From: Yersinia aldovae ATCC 35236
Lineage (GTDB): Bacteria > Pseudomonadota > Gammaproteobacteria > Enterobacterales > Enterobacteriaceae
Reading direction: 5' to 3'
Length of the DNA: 64,000 bases
Assembly (NCBI RefSeq): GCF_000173735.1
Contig: NZ_ACCB01000002.1
Span: 144,316-208,315 of the forward strand
The position numbers were made by a program, and so were the translations under genes. Positions 8,932 through 19,221 of the stretch are shown here, in pieces; the first letter of the stretch is position 1, and each line of letters opens with the position of its first letter. The notes beneath the pieces were generated by a model. That model was not told where the DNA came from and made no database searches. It saw nothing but the letters and a program-made list of their open reading frames with translations.

Positions 8932-11385
8932 ATGTTTGAAATCATGGGCATAAATAAAGTGAGATATTCTTGTATGTTTACAAGTGAATTCATTAATGAT
9001 GTAAAGCTTAGCCCGATGGCAAGTATATTAGCGATAATAATAACGGCTTTAGGGATGCTCTCATCATTTTTAGTATTACTGCTTTATTTAACGGATAGAA
9101 GTATTGAAAGTTACCACAATGACCACACACAGATATATCGCATAGAAACTCAGTTTAACTTACCAAACGGTGACGATGTAAAATCAGCACAAGTACCTTT
9201 TCCATTGATCCCAGCATTGCAGAATGCAAAGAACATTAAAGAGGTTATCTATGCACTACGTCTATTTACAGATTTACAAGTGAATGACCAAACTCATAGC
9301 AAAGTAGAGATTTATGCCGTTAGTCCGAATTTCTTCAGTATCATTAATCCCTATAAACTGAGCAATGATCAACCTAATCTATATGAACCAAATATTTCTC
9401 AATATCGCCCCCATCTGACTCAGAATGAAATTATTATTACGCCAGAATTTAATCGTCAATATCTTCATCTGGATAATCCGGTCGGGCACGTTATCACCTT
9501 AGGGAACAAAGGCCAATTCGTCATTAAAGATATGGTTAGTTTGCATAAGGATAGCCGTTTTAAAACCAACGCCGTGATTGCATTTTCTCCCGAACTCATA
9601 GATGGCTATCATGATAAAAGGCATGATTGGTACGATATGCACGCTTATGCCTTTATTACAATGGAAGCAGGAATAAAACCCAATTCTGAACAATTGGATA
9701 CACTCGTTACCCGTTACGCTCCCCAACTCCCTGGAGCACCATTTAGCCCCGAAGAATTCATTCAATTGTCTGCACGTAATATTACCGATATCCATTACGA
9801 TAATGGGTTACCTGATGAGATCAGCACAGTTATTGCAAAATCCTATTTATACAGCTTATATGCAGCCGGCATTTTTATATTTCTAACAACCACTATGAAC
9901 TTTTTTAATGTTAACAATGTAATAAATACCAATAAAAAAAATAGTTTCCAGATAAAAAAATCGCTCGGAGCCTCTCGTTATCAGCTATTGACTGAATCAC
10001 TTTCCATCGCAATGTTACAAACTCTTTTTGTGCTCCTATTAACAATCCTCTTTCTGATTATTTTAATACAGCTATCTATAGACGTTAAAGAGTTAATTCT
10101 CATTCAAGATACTAAAACATTATTAATCTCTTTCTTTTTCACGTTAACTTCATTTTATACAGCAATACTACTTTCTCATTTAATATACTTGAGTGTTACC
10201 GTCTTTCCCAATCAATCCTGCCATTATAATATATATAATCAACAGCCAGTGTCACGCTACCTACATCAAGGAGTATTATGCATACAAATAACAACAACAG
10301 GAATAATGGTTTATTTGTGGGCAGGAATATTGACACAAAATAATTTCATGCAACATCATAATTTTGGTTATGAAAAAGACAATATAGTGACATTTACGTT
10401 AAGTTCTGAATTAACTAATCTGGCATCGATGAATAGTTTACAAAATGAATTAAAAAACACTGCAAATATAGAGTCCATCGCACTCAGTAGCTGGCAACCC
10501 TTTGACATGTCGAGGACAAATACTTCAATATCTCATCTTAATCAACAAGAGAAAGATAAGTTAGTAACAGTAAACACGCTCAACGCCAATAAACACTTCC
10601 CTGACATTTGGGGAGTTAACGTATTAGCAGGACATGAGAATATGCTGATGCCCAGTGATGATAGTAACCTTGTCCACGCGGTAGCGACACAATCCTTTAT
10701 GACTTTAATGGGACAATCATCCTATGATGAAACACTGAATAGCATATTCTATATTCAGGATAATGGATCTGAACGTAAAGTAAAAGTCCTTAGAGTTATC
10801 AATGATTTTTATCTTTCGAATATAAATAAAAACACCACGCCGCTATTAATATTTATTGAAAATAAGCATCAACGATATGCCGCGATAAAATTACAACATA
10901 GACAAGATTTTGAGGAGGTTAAAAAAATACTTGAACGATACCGTGTTAATCCTATGCAGATACAAACCGTTAACCATTTACATAAAGAATATTTCAACAC
11001 CCATAGGCTTATGCAAAAAACAGTTAATTTAGTTACCTTACTTTCAATCTCATTAATATTAACAAGCACAATGATCATCAGCGTATCCGAAACAAAACGA
11101 ATAGGTAAGACATTAAAAATAATGGAATCCATTGGCGGATCTATTTATACTCACATTATTTTCTTTATACAAAAAAACATTTCCCCGATTATTATTGCTG
11201 CTATAGCCTCATTCTCTATTGGTTTCTTTTTATTGCATCGATGGTTGGTTCAATACCATGCTGTGGATAATCTTTCATACGTCAATGCCACTGCTATACT
11301 TTTTATTTTCATAATTAGCATAGTTGTCATTATGACTATTACGTTGATCTTTAATAAAGACAACATAAATACCAAAAAGAAATAA
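8932..11385 (+). CDS. MacB/FtsX-type ABC permease of the RiPP exporter
   Basis: An 817-residue membrane protein. An N-terminal membrane segment (~residues 33-58, ASILAIIITALGMLSSFLVL) precedes a ~230-residue extracytoplasmic region that opens HNDHTQIYRIETQF, then three membrane helices (~310-425). After a second soluble domain (~480-695) comes a final helix group (~700-805). This is the doubled FtsX/MacB_PCD layout of MacB-type permeases for peptides, without a fused ATPase; the ATPase is a separate gene downstream. The start is uncertain: ATGs at 8932, 8944 and 8974 all lack a good ribosome site. It is AT-rich like the rest of the island. It probably moves the modified peptide, or provides immunity by expelling it. 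Confidence 0.75.
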   Translation: MFEIMGINKVRYSCMFTSEFINDVKLSPMASILAIIITALGMLSSFLVLLLYLTDRSIESYHNDHTQIYRIETQFNLPNGDDVKSAQVPFPLIPALQNAKNIKEVIYALRLFTDLQVNDQTHSKVEIYAVSPNFFSIINPYKLSNDQPNLYEPNISQYRPHLTQNEIIITPEFNRQYLHLDNPVGHVITLGNKGQFVIKDMVSLHKDSRFKTNAVIAFSPELIDGYHDKRHDWYDMHAYAFITMEAGIKPNSEQLDTLVTRYAPQLPGAPFSPEEFIQLSARNITDIHYDNGLPDEISTVIAKSYLYSLYAAGIFIFLTTTMNFFNVNNVINTNKKNSFQIKKSLGASRYQLLTESLSIAMLQTLFVLLLTILFLIILIQLSIDVKELILIQDTKTLLISFFFTLTSFYTAILLSHLIYLSVTVFPNQSCHYNIYNQQPVSRYLHQGVLCIQITTTGIMVYLWAGILTQNNFMQHHNFGYEKDNIVTFTLSSELTNLASMNSLQNELKNTANIESIALSSWQPFDMSRTNTSISHLNQQEKDKLVTVNTLNANKHFPDIWGVNVLAGHENMLMPSDDSNLVHAVATQSFMTLMGQSSYDETLNSIFYIQDNGSERKVKVLRVINDFYLSNINKNTTPLLIFIENKHQRYAAIKLQHRQDFEEVKKILERYRVNPMQIQTVNHLHKEYFNTHRLMQKTVNLVTLLSISLILTSTMIISVSETKRIGKTLKIMESIGGSIYTHIIFFIQKNISPIIIAAIASFSIGFFLLHRWLVQYHAVDNLSYVNATAILFIFIISIVVIMTITLIFNKDNINTKKK

Positions 11386-11392
11386 TAAACAC

Positions 11393-12655
11393 ATGGATAT
11401 AAAAATTGAAAAAAATGCGCATACAAACTTACGCATAAAATTAATTATTATAGGTGTATCCGTTATACTGATTGCTTGTTGTTTTTACATTTACTCTTTA
11501 TTCACAAGCCAAAATACGTTATTAGTTGCGCGGGAAAACACTATTTTCATTACGGTTAAGCCTGAGGAATTTCAGGACGTATTAATTACACGTGCCATTA
11601 CGGTACCGAAGGAAAGCACGATTATATCAAGTGAACGTGGGGGGAAAGTCATTGAAATTGCCAAAAAAGCCTTTGAAACGGTTAACAAAGGTGATGTTAT
11701 CGTTCGTTTATCCAATTATGATTTCATGTTAGAAACAACCTCCAGAATGGCAGATATCACCGAACAAATAAATAATCTGCGTAATATGAAAATGCAATTG
11801 GAACAAGATAATAGGGATACCAAACTCAGCCTACAAGAAGCTCAATACCAGATCGAGGTAGTTAGCAAAAACCTTGCCAGGCATCAAGTCCTCGATACAA
11901 AATCGATGATTGCAAAATCAGAGTTAGAAAACCAAAAAGATATACTAAAAAATTGGAAAACTAAAAGTGAGATACTACTAGAACATAATAACAAAAACCA
12001 AAAATCACTCCCTAAGCAATTAAATAATATTAATGACTCTATTTTATTACTTGAAAGAATGATGAAAATGATTGAAACCGGCATCGATCAATTAGTAATA
12101 ACTGTACCTATTGACGGTTCTTTATCTGTTTTGGACATTGAGTTAGGCCAGCAAATAAAACCGGGTGAAAAAATAGCAGTCGTAGATAATTTTAATTCAT
12201 ATTATTTCAATGTCTATTTGAGTGAATATTATTTGGACAAGATAAAACCACAAACTCGTGTTATTGCAAAAATAAATGGCCAGAATATTGTACTGCTTAT
12301 TGAATCGGTCTCCACCGTTATTGATAATGGCAAGTTTAAGGCAAAGCTGACACCGATTCAATTAAATAAAGTCCCGCTAAAAAGAGGTCAATCTATTGAA
12401 ATAGAAATCTCATTACAAGATGAGAAAGAGAAGATATTATTAGTACCCAATGAAAGTATTATTTCAGATAAAGATGGGGGTAACTACCTCTATGTCTACC
12501 AACAAAAACATAATCATGCAATTAAAACTAAAGTTGAAATTAAACGCCGCAACGCGGAAAAAACAGAAATAACAGCAGGGCTACATTCAGGTCAGCGCAT
12601 TATCATTCCTTCATATTCAAACAGTAACGAATATAATATAATTGAGTTTAAATAA
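11393..12655 (+). CDS. HlyD-type periplasmic adaptor of the RiPP exporter
   Basis: Membrane-fusion (adaptor) protein of 420 residues. One membrane anchor lies at about residues 17-37 (LIIIGVSVILIACCFYIYSL). Next come a lipoyl-like half-motif (GGKVIEIAKKAFETVNKGDVIVRL), a long coiled coil (~110-225, rich in Glu/Lys/Asn/Leu), a second half-motif (PIDGSLSVLDIELGQQIKPG) and a beta-barrel region. This matches MacA/HlyD-family proteins that bridge an inner-membrane ABC pump to an outer-membrane channel. It follows the permease by 7 bases. No TolC-like gene is nearby, so the cell's general TolC would be the partner. Confidence 0.78.
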   Translation: MDIKIEKNAHTNLRIKLIIIGVSVILIACCFYIYSLFTSQNTLLVARENTIFITVKPEEFQDVLITRAITVPKESTIISSERGGKVIEIAKKAFETVNKGDVIVRLSNYDFMLETTSRMADITEQINNLRNMKMQLEQDNRDTKLSLQEAQYQIEVVSKNLARHQVLDTKSMIAKSELENQKDILKNWKTKSEILLEHNNKNQKSLPKQLNNINDSILLLERMMKMIETGIDQLVITVPIDGSLSVLDIELGQQIKPGEKIAVVDNFNSYYFNVYLSEYYLDKIKPQTRVIAKINGQNIVLLIESVSTVIDNGKFKAKLTPIQLNKVPLKRGQSIEIEISLQDEKEKILLVPNESIISDKDGGNYLYVYQQKHNHAIKTKVEIKRRNAEKTEITAGLHSGQRIIIPSYSNSNEYNIIEFK

Positions 12656-12656
12656 T

Positions 12657-13316
12657 ATGCTAAACATACAAAATGCAGAAAAATCATTCATAACAAAAAC
12701 GATTAAAACACAGGTATTTAATCACCTGAACCTCGCTGTGGAGCAAGGTGAATTTGTATCTATTATGGGGCCATCAGGATCGGGTAAATCGACTCTGCTC
12801 AACATTATAGGCATGTTTGACTCACTTGATAGTGGCTCACTTACCTTAGCAGGAAAGGATGTCGTACCCTTAAGTTACTCACAACGAATTATAGTAAGGC
12901 GTAAGTTGATAGGTTATATTTTTCAGTCCTTTAATCTTATTCCACATTTATCAATATTCGATAATATTGAGTTACCACTGAAGTATCGTCATGTTGCAAA
13001 AAAAGAACGTATTGAACTCGTTAATCGGATTTTAAACCTTTTTGCTATCGAGAATCGTAGAGATCATAAACCAATGCAATTATCGGGTGGTCAGCAACAA
13101 CGAGTCGCTATTGCCCGTGCCATGGTATCCAATCCAACATTATTGCTAGCTGATGAACCAACCGGTAATTTGGACAGTAAAAACACCCGAAATGTACTTG
13201 AACAATTAAGCAGAATAAATCAGACCGGAACCACCATAATAATGGTTACACACTCAGATGAGGCCGCCACATATGGTAATAGAGTAATAACCATGAGAGA
13301 TGGAAAATTAATTTAA
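12657..13316 (+). CDS. LolD/MacB-type ABC ATPase of the RiPP exporter
   Basis: Stand-alone ABC ATPase. Walker A is GPSGSGKST, the signature motif LSGGQQQR, Walker B LLLADEPTGNLD, and the switch histidine follows in MVTHS. The LADEPTGNLD form is typical of the LolD/MacB/FtsE subgroup, which pairs with FtsX-like permeases. I chose the ATG at 12657 (one base after the adaptor's stop) over the upstream in-frame TTG at 12642. It begins MLNIQNAEKSF, the normal opening of the subgroup, and leaves 219 residues. It should power the 8932-11385 permease. Confidence 0.82.
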   Translation: MLNIQNAEKSFITKTIKTQVFNHLNLAVEQGEFVSIMGPSGSGKSTLLNIIGMFDSLDSGSLTLAGKDVVPLSYSQRIIVRRKLIGYIFQSFNLIPHLSIFDNIELPLKYRHVAKKERIELVNRILNLFAIENRRDHKPMQLSGGQQQRVAIARAMVSNPTLLLADEPTGNLDSKNTRNVLEQLSRINQTGTTIIMVTHSDEAATYGNRVITMRDGKLI

Positions 13317-13331
13317 AAATAGGAGCCTAAC

Positions 13332-14641
13332 ATGCGTGATATAATACCCATCGTAAACATAGATAGCGTTAATATTAGAGACATAAATATTAGAAAACTG
13401 GAGGAATTAACCTCGTGTGAATATAAAACATTATCGGCCTATCTCATCGGGAAGATTCCTGCCAGCCAATTATTGGATGGCGATGAGTTAACTCTATTCA
13501 ATAAAGAGTTAACTCATCCAATGGAGGTAAAAGCAATAAATGCAGATAAACTCGTGATTGTCCTGAAGGCCACACGGTTATGCAACCTTCGTTGTACCTA
13601 TTGTCACTCTTGGGCCGAAGGCCCTAACCAAAGCATTTCATTCGATATACTAATACGTGCGGTACATAAAATCCTCTCCATTCCGAATGTAAATAGATTC
13701 GAGTTTGTATGGCATGGTGGAGAAGTGACATTGCTTAAGCCACTGTTTTTCAAAAAACTTATCTGGTTACAGCAGCAATTTAAACGCCCTGAGAAATATA
13801 TCACCAATACCATGCAGCCAAATATAGTGAATCTTTCTGAGGAGTGGTTAACCTTTATCAAGGGCATAGGAATGAACGTTGGGATCAGTCTTGATGGCGT
13901 ACCTGCGGTTAATGATAAGCGGCGAGTGGACTACCGGGGAAAAGGAACATCTGAACGGGTAGCCATGGGAATAAAAAACTACAGCATTACAATATACTAT
14001 ACGGTGCACTTATCGTTGTCGATCGGGAAGTATATCAAACAGATATGAGAGAGATGTTGAATTACTTTATTTCAATAGATTTAACTGGCATTGAATTTCT
14101 TAATATTGTTCCAGATAATCGTCTAGCTGCGGGTGAATATATTGGAAATAATTTTATCAGTTATGCTGAGTTCATCAAATTCCTATCAGATTTATTTATT
14201 ATTTGGTTCAAAGATTATCGTAGAAAAATACATATTACTATTTTCGAAGATTTCATCAAGGCATTAAAATATCCTAATGAAAAACTCTCTGCCTGTTATT
14301 GGTCCGGCAATTGCTCACAAGAAATCATCACATTAGAACCTAATGGTGATATCTCTCCCTGTGACAAATATAGAGGTGACGCCAATAGTATTTATGGTTC
14401 TATACTGAATATTGATTTAGCCGACCTGCTTGCTAACTCATCACATAATCAGCAGGCGGTAAGCGAAGAAATAGAGGCAACTAAAAAAATGCACTACTGT
14501 AAGTGGTTTTCTATCTGTCATGGCGGTTGCCCCCATGATCGGGTTATTAATCGCAGACATACCAAGGAATATAATGATACATGCTGTGGTACCGGGAAAT
14601 TATTAGCTACCATTGAGGAGTATTTAGCAACCACCGGCTAA
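13332..14641 (+). pseudogene. xyeB: Radical SAM/SPASM peptide maturase, XyeB type, frameshifted
   Basis: The [4Fe-4S]-SAM motif is Cys84-x3-Cys88-x2-Cys91 (LCNLRCTYCHSWAEG). The GGE-like motif follows in WHGGEVTLL. The C-terminal SPASM part carries its cysteines in ACYWSGNC, then SPCDKY, then CKWFSICHGGCPHDR and CC near the end. The gene lies in two frames: 13332-14048 and a second frame open from before 13979 to 14641. The break is at the A6 run 13973-13978; one added A gives IKKLQHYNILYGALIVVDRE and a continuous ~435-residue enzyme. The two frames also overlap as ATGA at 14045-14048. The enzyme would install carbon-carbon cyclophane links in the precursor at 8580. It may be a dead gene, a sequencing error or a frameshifted gene (see findings). 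AGGAG lies 7 bases before the start. Confidence 0.8.
13973..13979 (+). other. A_AAA_AAC slippery heptamer at the maturase frame break
   Basis: In the upstream frame the codons are ATA-AAA-AAC, so the heptamer A_AAA_AAC is in the exact X_XXY_YYZ register for -1 slippage. After slippage the next codon is CTA at 13979, the first codon of the downstream maturase frame. The same bases are an A6 run that a one-base loss could equally explain. Confidence 0.6.
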
Positions 14642-14666
14642 AGCCACATTGGTATATGGCTTTAGC
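14637..14666. terminator. Hairpin between the maturase and kgtP
   Basis: A perfect 10-bp stem, GCTAAAGCCA with TGGCTTTAGC around a 10-base loop. It begins at the maturase stop codon and lies in the 44-base gap between two convergent genes. The T tract is weak, so it is a probable bidirectional terminator. It also forms the right border of the AT-rich island. Confidence 0.65.
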
Positions 14667-14685
14667 AATTAATGTAGCTTTCGCG

Positions 14686-16014
14686 TTATAAATCAACCTC
14701 TTGCCCTTTGCGGTGCAAGCGCAATGAAACCAGGAAGGTGACGAAGCACATTGCGGAAACGTACCAAAAGAAGCTGTTTTCCATATCAAAAGATTTGAGA
14801 GACAGTGCAACATATTCAGCGCTACCGCCAAACATGGCATTTGCTACCGCATAAGACAGACCAACCCCTAATGCCCTGACTTCCGGTGGGAACATTTCCG
14901 CTTTCAGTAACCCACCAATAGAAGTATAGAAGCTGAGAATAATCAGAGCGGTAACAATCAGCATAAAAGCGATATAAGGACTGGTTACCCCTTTCAACGC
15001 ATGGAGAATCGGCACTGTCAGTAACATAGACAACAAACCGAAAGTCAGCATAGACGTTCGCCGGCTTATACGATCTGAGAGCGCACCAAATAATGGCTGA
15101 ATCAGCATGAAAATAAACAGCGCCGCAGTCATTACCAGGCTGGCTGTTTTCACATCCATTCCCGCCGTATTGACCAGATATTTTTGCATATAAGTGGTAT
15201 AAGTATAAAAAGAGAGTGAACCGCCAGCAGTAAAACCTAGCACCATAATAAATGCACGACGATTCTTCCATAGCCCTTTCAGGCTGCCCGCATCTTTCTT
15301 ATTGCGTGTTTTTTCATCTGACGTTTCATTCAGTGAACGGCGTAAATAGAGTGCAACTACTGCCAGTAATGCGCCGAGAACAAAGGGAATTCGCCAGCCC
15401 CAACTGTGAAGCACTTCAGATGACAGGGTTTGCTGAAGCAAAACTAATACCAGTAACGCCAGCAACTGGCCGCCAATCAAGGTGACATACTGAAAAGAGG
15501 CATAAAACCCTTTGCGCCCTTTCACTGCCACTTCACTCATATAAGTCGCGCTGGTACCGTACTCACCACCAACAGATAATCCTTGGAATAAGCGGGCAAC
15601 CAGTAGCAAAACCGGTGCCAGGCTGCCTATTGAAGCATAGGTTGGCAGGCAAGCAATCATCAGTGACCCGGCACACATCATATAGACTGAAATTAACATG
15701 GATAACTTGCGACCATGCTTATCCGCAATATAACCAAACAGCCACCCACCAATAGGCCGCATCAGAAAGCCGGCAGCAAAAACCCCCGCGGTTTGCACTA
15801 ATTGAGTCGTCGGATTATCGCTTGGGAAGAATAACGGAGCAAAATAGAGCGCGCAGAAAGAGTAAATATAGAAATCGAACCATTCAACTAAATTACCAGA
15901 AGAAGCCCCTACTATAGCTCGTATCCGTTGCCGGGTATCCGCACTCTCCGTCAGACGTACTGATGTCGCCTTACCCTTTGCCGCAGTAGTATCTAATGAT
16001 GTTGTTTCAGTCAT
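14686..16014 (-). CDS. kgtP: 2-oxoglutarate/H+ symporter KgtP
   Basis: Major facilitator of the metabolite:H+ symporter family that imports 2-oxoglutarate. It has 442 residues and 12 helices. It follows E. coli KgtP closely: [60 protein letters not shown] and [19 protein letters not shown]. The N-terminal ~30 residues ([13 protein letters not shown]) are longer than in E. coli. The ATG at 16014 is kept for lack of a better start. It is transcribed alone, toward the RiPP island. Confidence 0.93.
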   Translation of the reverse strand: MTETTSLDTTAAKGKATSVRLTESADTRQRIRAIVGASSGNLVEWFDFYIYSFCALYFAPLFFPSDNPTTQLVQTAGVFAAGFLMRPIGGWLFGYIADKHGRKLSMLISVYMMCAGSLMIACLPTYASIGSLAPVLLLVARLFQGLSVGGEYGTSATYMSEVAVKGRKGFYASFQYVTLIGGQLLALLVLVLLQQTLSSEVLHSWGWRIPFVLGALLAVVALYLRRSLNETSDEKTRNKKDAGSLKGLWKNRRAFIMVLGFTAGGSLSFYTYTTYMQKYLVNTAGMDVKTASLVMTAALFIFMLIQPLFGALSDRISRRTSMLTFGLLSMLLTVPILHALKGVTSPYIAFMLIVTALIILSFYTSIGGLLKAEMFPPEVRALGVGLSYAVANAMFGGSAEYVALSLKSFDMENSFFWYVSAMCFVTFLVSLRLHRKGQEVDL

Positions 16015-16347
16015 ATTGATGCGTCTGCCATATTATTAAACTTCCATGCTGATATGAGCTCAGAGCCAAGACATCGCAGACACCGAACTCTCATTTACAT
16101 ATTGCCTATTGCTAGATTGTTATATATTGGTGGCAATATCGTTTCAATGGGAGTTATAGACTGGGCAGTAGTTTAGGAATAACCTCAAATGAACCTGTGA
16201 GGCATAACAGATAAATATGTCGCCCTAACTGTTCAGTGAGAATATTTTTGTGAGAGCAATAGCAAAATTGATAATTAATAAATAAGACAACGATAGGTGA
16301 CCTGCGTAACTATGCCACTGGCAACTTATCGCTGTACGCATTATAGA
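16015..16347. other. Intergenic region upstream of kgtP
   Basis: About 330 bases of AT-rich non-coding sequence. It must carry the kgtP promoter and the end of the DUF924 gene's transcript. I see no gene, repeat or clear operator here. Confidence 0.5.
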
Positions 16348-16887
16348 CTAAAAAGCAGAGCCAGGTTGCAACAGGAAAGCCTGCTCTTCCGCGCTAGAGA
16401 CTCGCCCGAGAATAAGATTTCGGTGTGGATAACGGCCAAAGCGATCAATAATCGCTTTATGGCGTAATTCATAATCCAACTGAATATCATTACCTAATTC
16501 AGTATAGAGTTCTAACGCCTGTTGATGAATTAATGCCGATTCTGAGTGCATAAAAGGTAGGTAAAGAAAACCGCGCTGAGTATCCGATAATTGCCCCGCC
16601 TGCCCACGGCTGATGGCTTCCTGCGCTAATACCAGTGCCATCCCGTCACAGGAAAAAGAAGCCGGTAAATCGCGGAATAAATTACGGCTGAATTGATCCA
16701 GAATCAATATCTCTGCCAGGCGCCCTTCAATATTTTGCCGCCAACTGGCTAACTCCCCTTTCGATGCAGCCTGCCAAACCGGGCCAAAACGCTGGCGCAG
16801 AAGGGTGTCAAAATCCTCATCTTTTTTGAACCACAACGTAGAGTCCATCTCACTAAACCAGAACTTCAGAATTGTTTGATAATCCAT
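16348..16887 (-). CDS. DUF924 family protein
   Basis: A 179-residue soluble, helical protein of the DUF924 family, function unknown. Family features are the opening ILKFWFSEMDSTLWFKKDEDFD, then LAEILILDQFSRNLFRD, FLYLPFMHSES and the end RFGRYPHRNLILGRVSSAEE. It is complete, and its start ATG at 16887 gives the typical first residues. It stands alone, divergent from moeA. Confidence 0.85.
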   Translation of the reverse strand: MDYQTILKFWFSEMDSTLWFKKDEDFDTLLRQRFGPVWQAASKGELASWRQNIEGRLAEILILDQFSRNLFRDLPASFSCDGMALVLAQEAISRGQAGQLSDTQRGFLYLPFMHSESALIHQQALELYTELGNDIQLDYELRHKAIIDRFGRYPHRNLILGRVSSAEEQAFLLQPGSAF

Positions 16888-17090
16888 GTCAGCCCCCTAT
16901 TTTGTCTGAATAATGTTAATACCAATGCAAAAGGATAACACTTATCAAGATAACATCAGTCTGTGGCTGGTTTGGCACGCCCATCCATTCACCCACCAGG
17001 TAATCTCTGCCATAATGCCATACTTATTTGAATGACAGCCCCGCACCCACGACACCTTTTACTGCGGTGCCCCAGACCTCGGAGTCCAGC

Positions 17091-18326
17091 ATGGATCACT
17101 GTAATACCTCGGATTTACTCTCTCTGGAACAAGCACTGAGCAAAATGCTGTCACAGGTCACACCATTACAAGCAACCGAAGTGGTCGCATTAACGCAAGC
17201 TGCGAGCCGTATCACCGCCTGCGCAATTACCTCCCCGATTGCCGTGCCTCCTTTTGCTAACTCCGCGATGGATGGCTATGCTATTCGCTGTAATGAGCTT
17301 AGCAGTGGAATGCCATTACCGGTGGCGGGAAAAGCCTTTGCCGGTGCGCCGTTTAAAGATGCATGGCCAGCCAATAGCTGTATTCGAATAATGACCGGTG
17401 CTCCAATTCCTCCTGGGGCCGATGCCGTTATCATGCAAGAGCAAGCCGTTATTAGTGAGCAGGGTGTTACCTTTAATGGTAATGCGCGTATCGGGCAAAA
17501 TATCCGGCTGGCAGGTGAGGATATCGAACAAAATGCAGCCGTTTTCCCCGCAGGCGTTAAATTAGGTGCCGCGCAACTCCCGCTGTTAGCATCATTGGGG
17601 ATTGCTGAAGTCAGCGTATTCCGCGCTCTAAAAGTAGCCATTTTCTCAACCGGTGATGAGTTACAGCCGGTCGGTCAACCGCTAGCTGAGGGGCAGATTT
17701 ACGACACTAATCGTTTTGCTGTCAGATTGATGCTGCAACAGTTAGGCTGCCAAATTATTGATTTAGGTGTTATCCATGATGATCAAGACGCACTGCGCCA
17801 CGCTTTTCAGCAAGCAGATGCCACAGCAGACCTGGTCATCAGTAGCGGTGGTGTGTCAGTCGGTGAAGCGGATTACACCAAACAGATGTTGGAAGAGCTA
17901 GGCGATATCGCTTTTTGGAAATTAGCCATCAAACCCGGTAAACCCTTTGCTTTTGGCAAACTGGATAATGCCTGGTTCTGTGGCTTACCGGGTAATCCGG
18001 TGTCTGCCGCGCTGACGTTCTATCAATTGGTGCAACCTCTGGTGGCAAAACTCTCAGGTCACTCACAATGGCAGCCACCGTTGCGCCTGAAAGCCAAAAC
18101 CACCACCGCCTTGAAGAAATCGCCGGGACGTTTAGATTTTCAGCGCGGAATTTTCTCTACCACCCCACAAGGTGAATTGGAAGTACGCACCACCGGCCAT
18201 CAGGGTTCTCACGTATTTAGCTCATTTAGTCAGGGAAATTGTTTTATCGTCCTTGAACGTGAACGCGGTTCAGTCGCTGTTGGCGAACCGGTTGAAATAG
18301 AACTGTTTAATGGCTTATTGAGTTAA
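17091..18326 (+). CDS. moeA: Molybdopterin molybdenumtransferase MoeA
   Basis: Inserts molybdate into adenylylated molybdopterin in molybdenum cofactor synthesis. Motifs seen: [10 protein letters not shown] near the N-terminus, [27 protein letters not shown], the MPT-binding [15 protein letters not shown] and the closing [10 protein letters not shown] chose the ATG at 17091 (411 residues). GGAG lies 8 bases before it and E. coli MoeA is also 411 long; the in-frame TTG at 17028 would add 21 unlike residues. moeB follows after 20 bases, giving the usual moeAB operon. Confidence 0.95.
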   Translation: MDHCNTSDLLSLEQALSKMLSQVTPLQATEVVALTQAASRITACAITSPIAVPPFANSAMDGYAIRCNELSSGMPLPVAGKAFAGAPFKDAWPANSCIRIMTGAPIPPGADAVIMQEQAVISEQGVTFNGNARIGQNIRLAGEDIEQNAAVFPAGVKLGAAQLPLLASLGIAEVSVFRALKVAIFSTGDELQPVGQPLAEGQIYDTNRFAVRLMLQQLGCQIIDLGVIHDDQDALRHAFQQADATADLVISSGGVSVGEADYTKQMLEELGDIAFWKLAIKPGKPFAFGKLDNAWFCGLPGNPVSAALTFYQLVQPLVAKLSGHSQWQPPLRLKAKTTTALKKSPGRLDFQRGIFSTTPQGELEVRTTGHQGSHVFSSFSQGNCFIVLERERGSVAVGEPVEIELFNGLLS

Positions 18327-18346
18327 TAAATTGCTGGGAGACAGAT

Positions 18347-19126
18347 ATGTTGCCTGAACTTTCCGATGCTGAAACCCTGCGTTACAATCGGCAAATTGTC
18401 CTGCGCGGTTTCGATTTTGACGGGCAAGAAAAACTCAAAGCAGCCAGAGTATTGATCGTAGGCTTAGGCGGCCTTGGCTGTGCGGCAGCGCAATATCTGG
18501 CTGCCGCAGGCGTGGGCCACCTTACGCTACTGGATTTTGATACCGTTTCTCTTTCTAACTTACAACGGCAAATTCTGCATCACGATGACCGTATCGGGCT
18601 GCCAAAAGTCGCTTCAGCGGCACTAGCACTAGCAGAAATCAATCCCCACCTGACACTCAATACCCTTGATTCTCAGTTAGATGACGAGAAACTCTCCGCC
18701 GTTATCGCAGAACACCAGGCCGTGTTGGATTGTACCGACAATGTTATCAGCCGCGAGCAACTCAACCGCCTTTGCTATGCACAGCAAAAGCCACTGGTTT
18801 CCGGTGCAGCAATCCGCATGGAGGGGCAAGTGAGTGTGTTTACTTATCAGGAAAATCAGCCCTGTTATCGCTGCCTGAGCCGGTTATTTGGCAGCAATGC
18901 CTTAACCTGTGTTGAAGCTGGTGTTATGGCCCCACTGGTTGGGATTATTGGTAATTTACAAGCGATGGAAGCGATAAAACTGCTGGCGAACTATGGTCAG
19001 GTAATCGCTGGCGGCTTGTTGATGTATGACGCCATGACCGCTGAATTTCGTAGCCTGAAGCTGGCAAAAGATCCCCAGTGTGAAGTTTGCAGCAACAGTA
19101 AGGTTGCGGACATACCTATTTTATAG
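18347..19126 (+). CDS. moeB: Molybdopterin-synthase adenylyltransferase MoeB
   Basis: Adenylates the C-terminal glycine of MoaD so that it can receive sulfur; a relative of ubiquitin E1 enzymes. The nucleotide loop is VGLGGLGCAAAQYLAAAGVG, followed by the LSNLQRQILH arginine region and LDCTDNVISR. The zinc cysteines are CYRC and CEVC. At 259 residues it is slightly longer than E. coli MoeB (249), with an intact core. It is translated from an ATG 20 bases after moeA. Confidence 0.95.
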   Translation: MLPELSDAETLRYNRQIVLRGFDFDGQEKLKAARVLIVGLGGLGCAAAQYLAAAGVGHLTLLDFDTVSLSNLQRQILHHDDRIGLPKVASAALALAEINPHLTLNTLDSQLDDEKLSAVIAEHQAVLDCTDNVISREQLNRLCYAQQKPLVSGAAIRMEGQVSVFTYQENQPCYRCLSRLFGSNALTCVEAGVMAPLVGIIGNLQAMEAIKLLANYGQVIAGGLLMYDAMTAEFRSLKLAKDPQCEVCSNSKVADIPIL

Positions 19127-19221
19127 CACCGAGACAACTGGGCCGGGCCGCGTTCTGGCAGCTGGCATCACCACGGCCCACTCGGTATATTCTCGGCTCA
19201 TCAACGTTGTTATCGCTCTGC

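Noticed and set aside
14822..15271. 149-codon minus-strand frame
   Set aside because: Same strand as kgtP but in another frame; kgtP is intact over the same bases.
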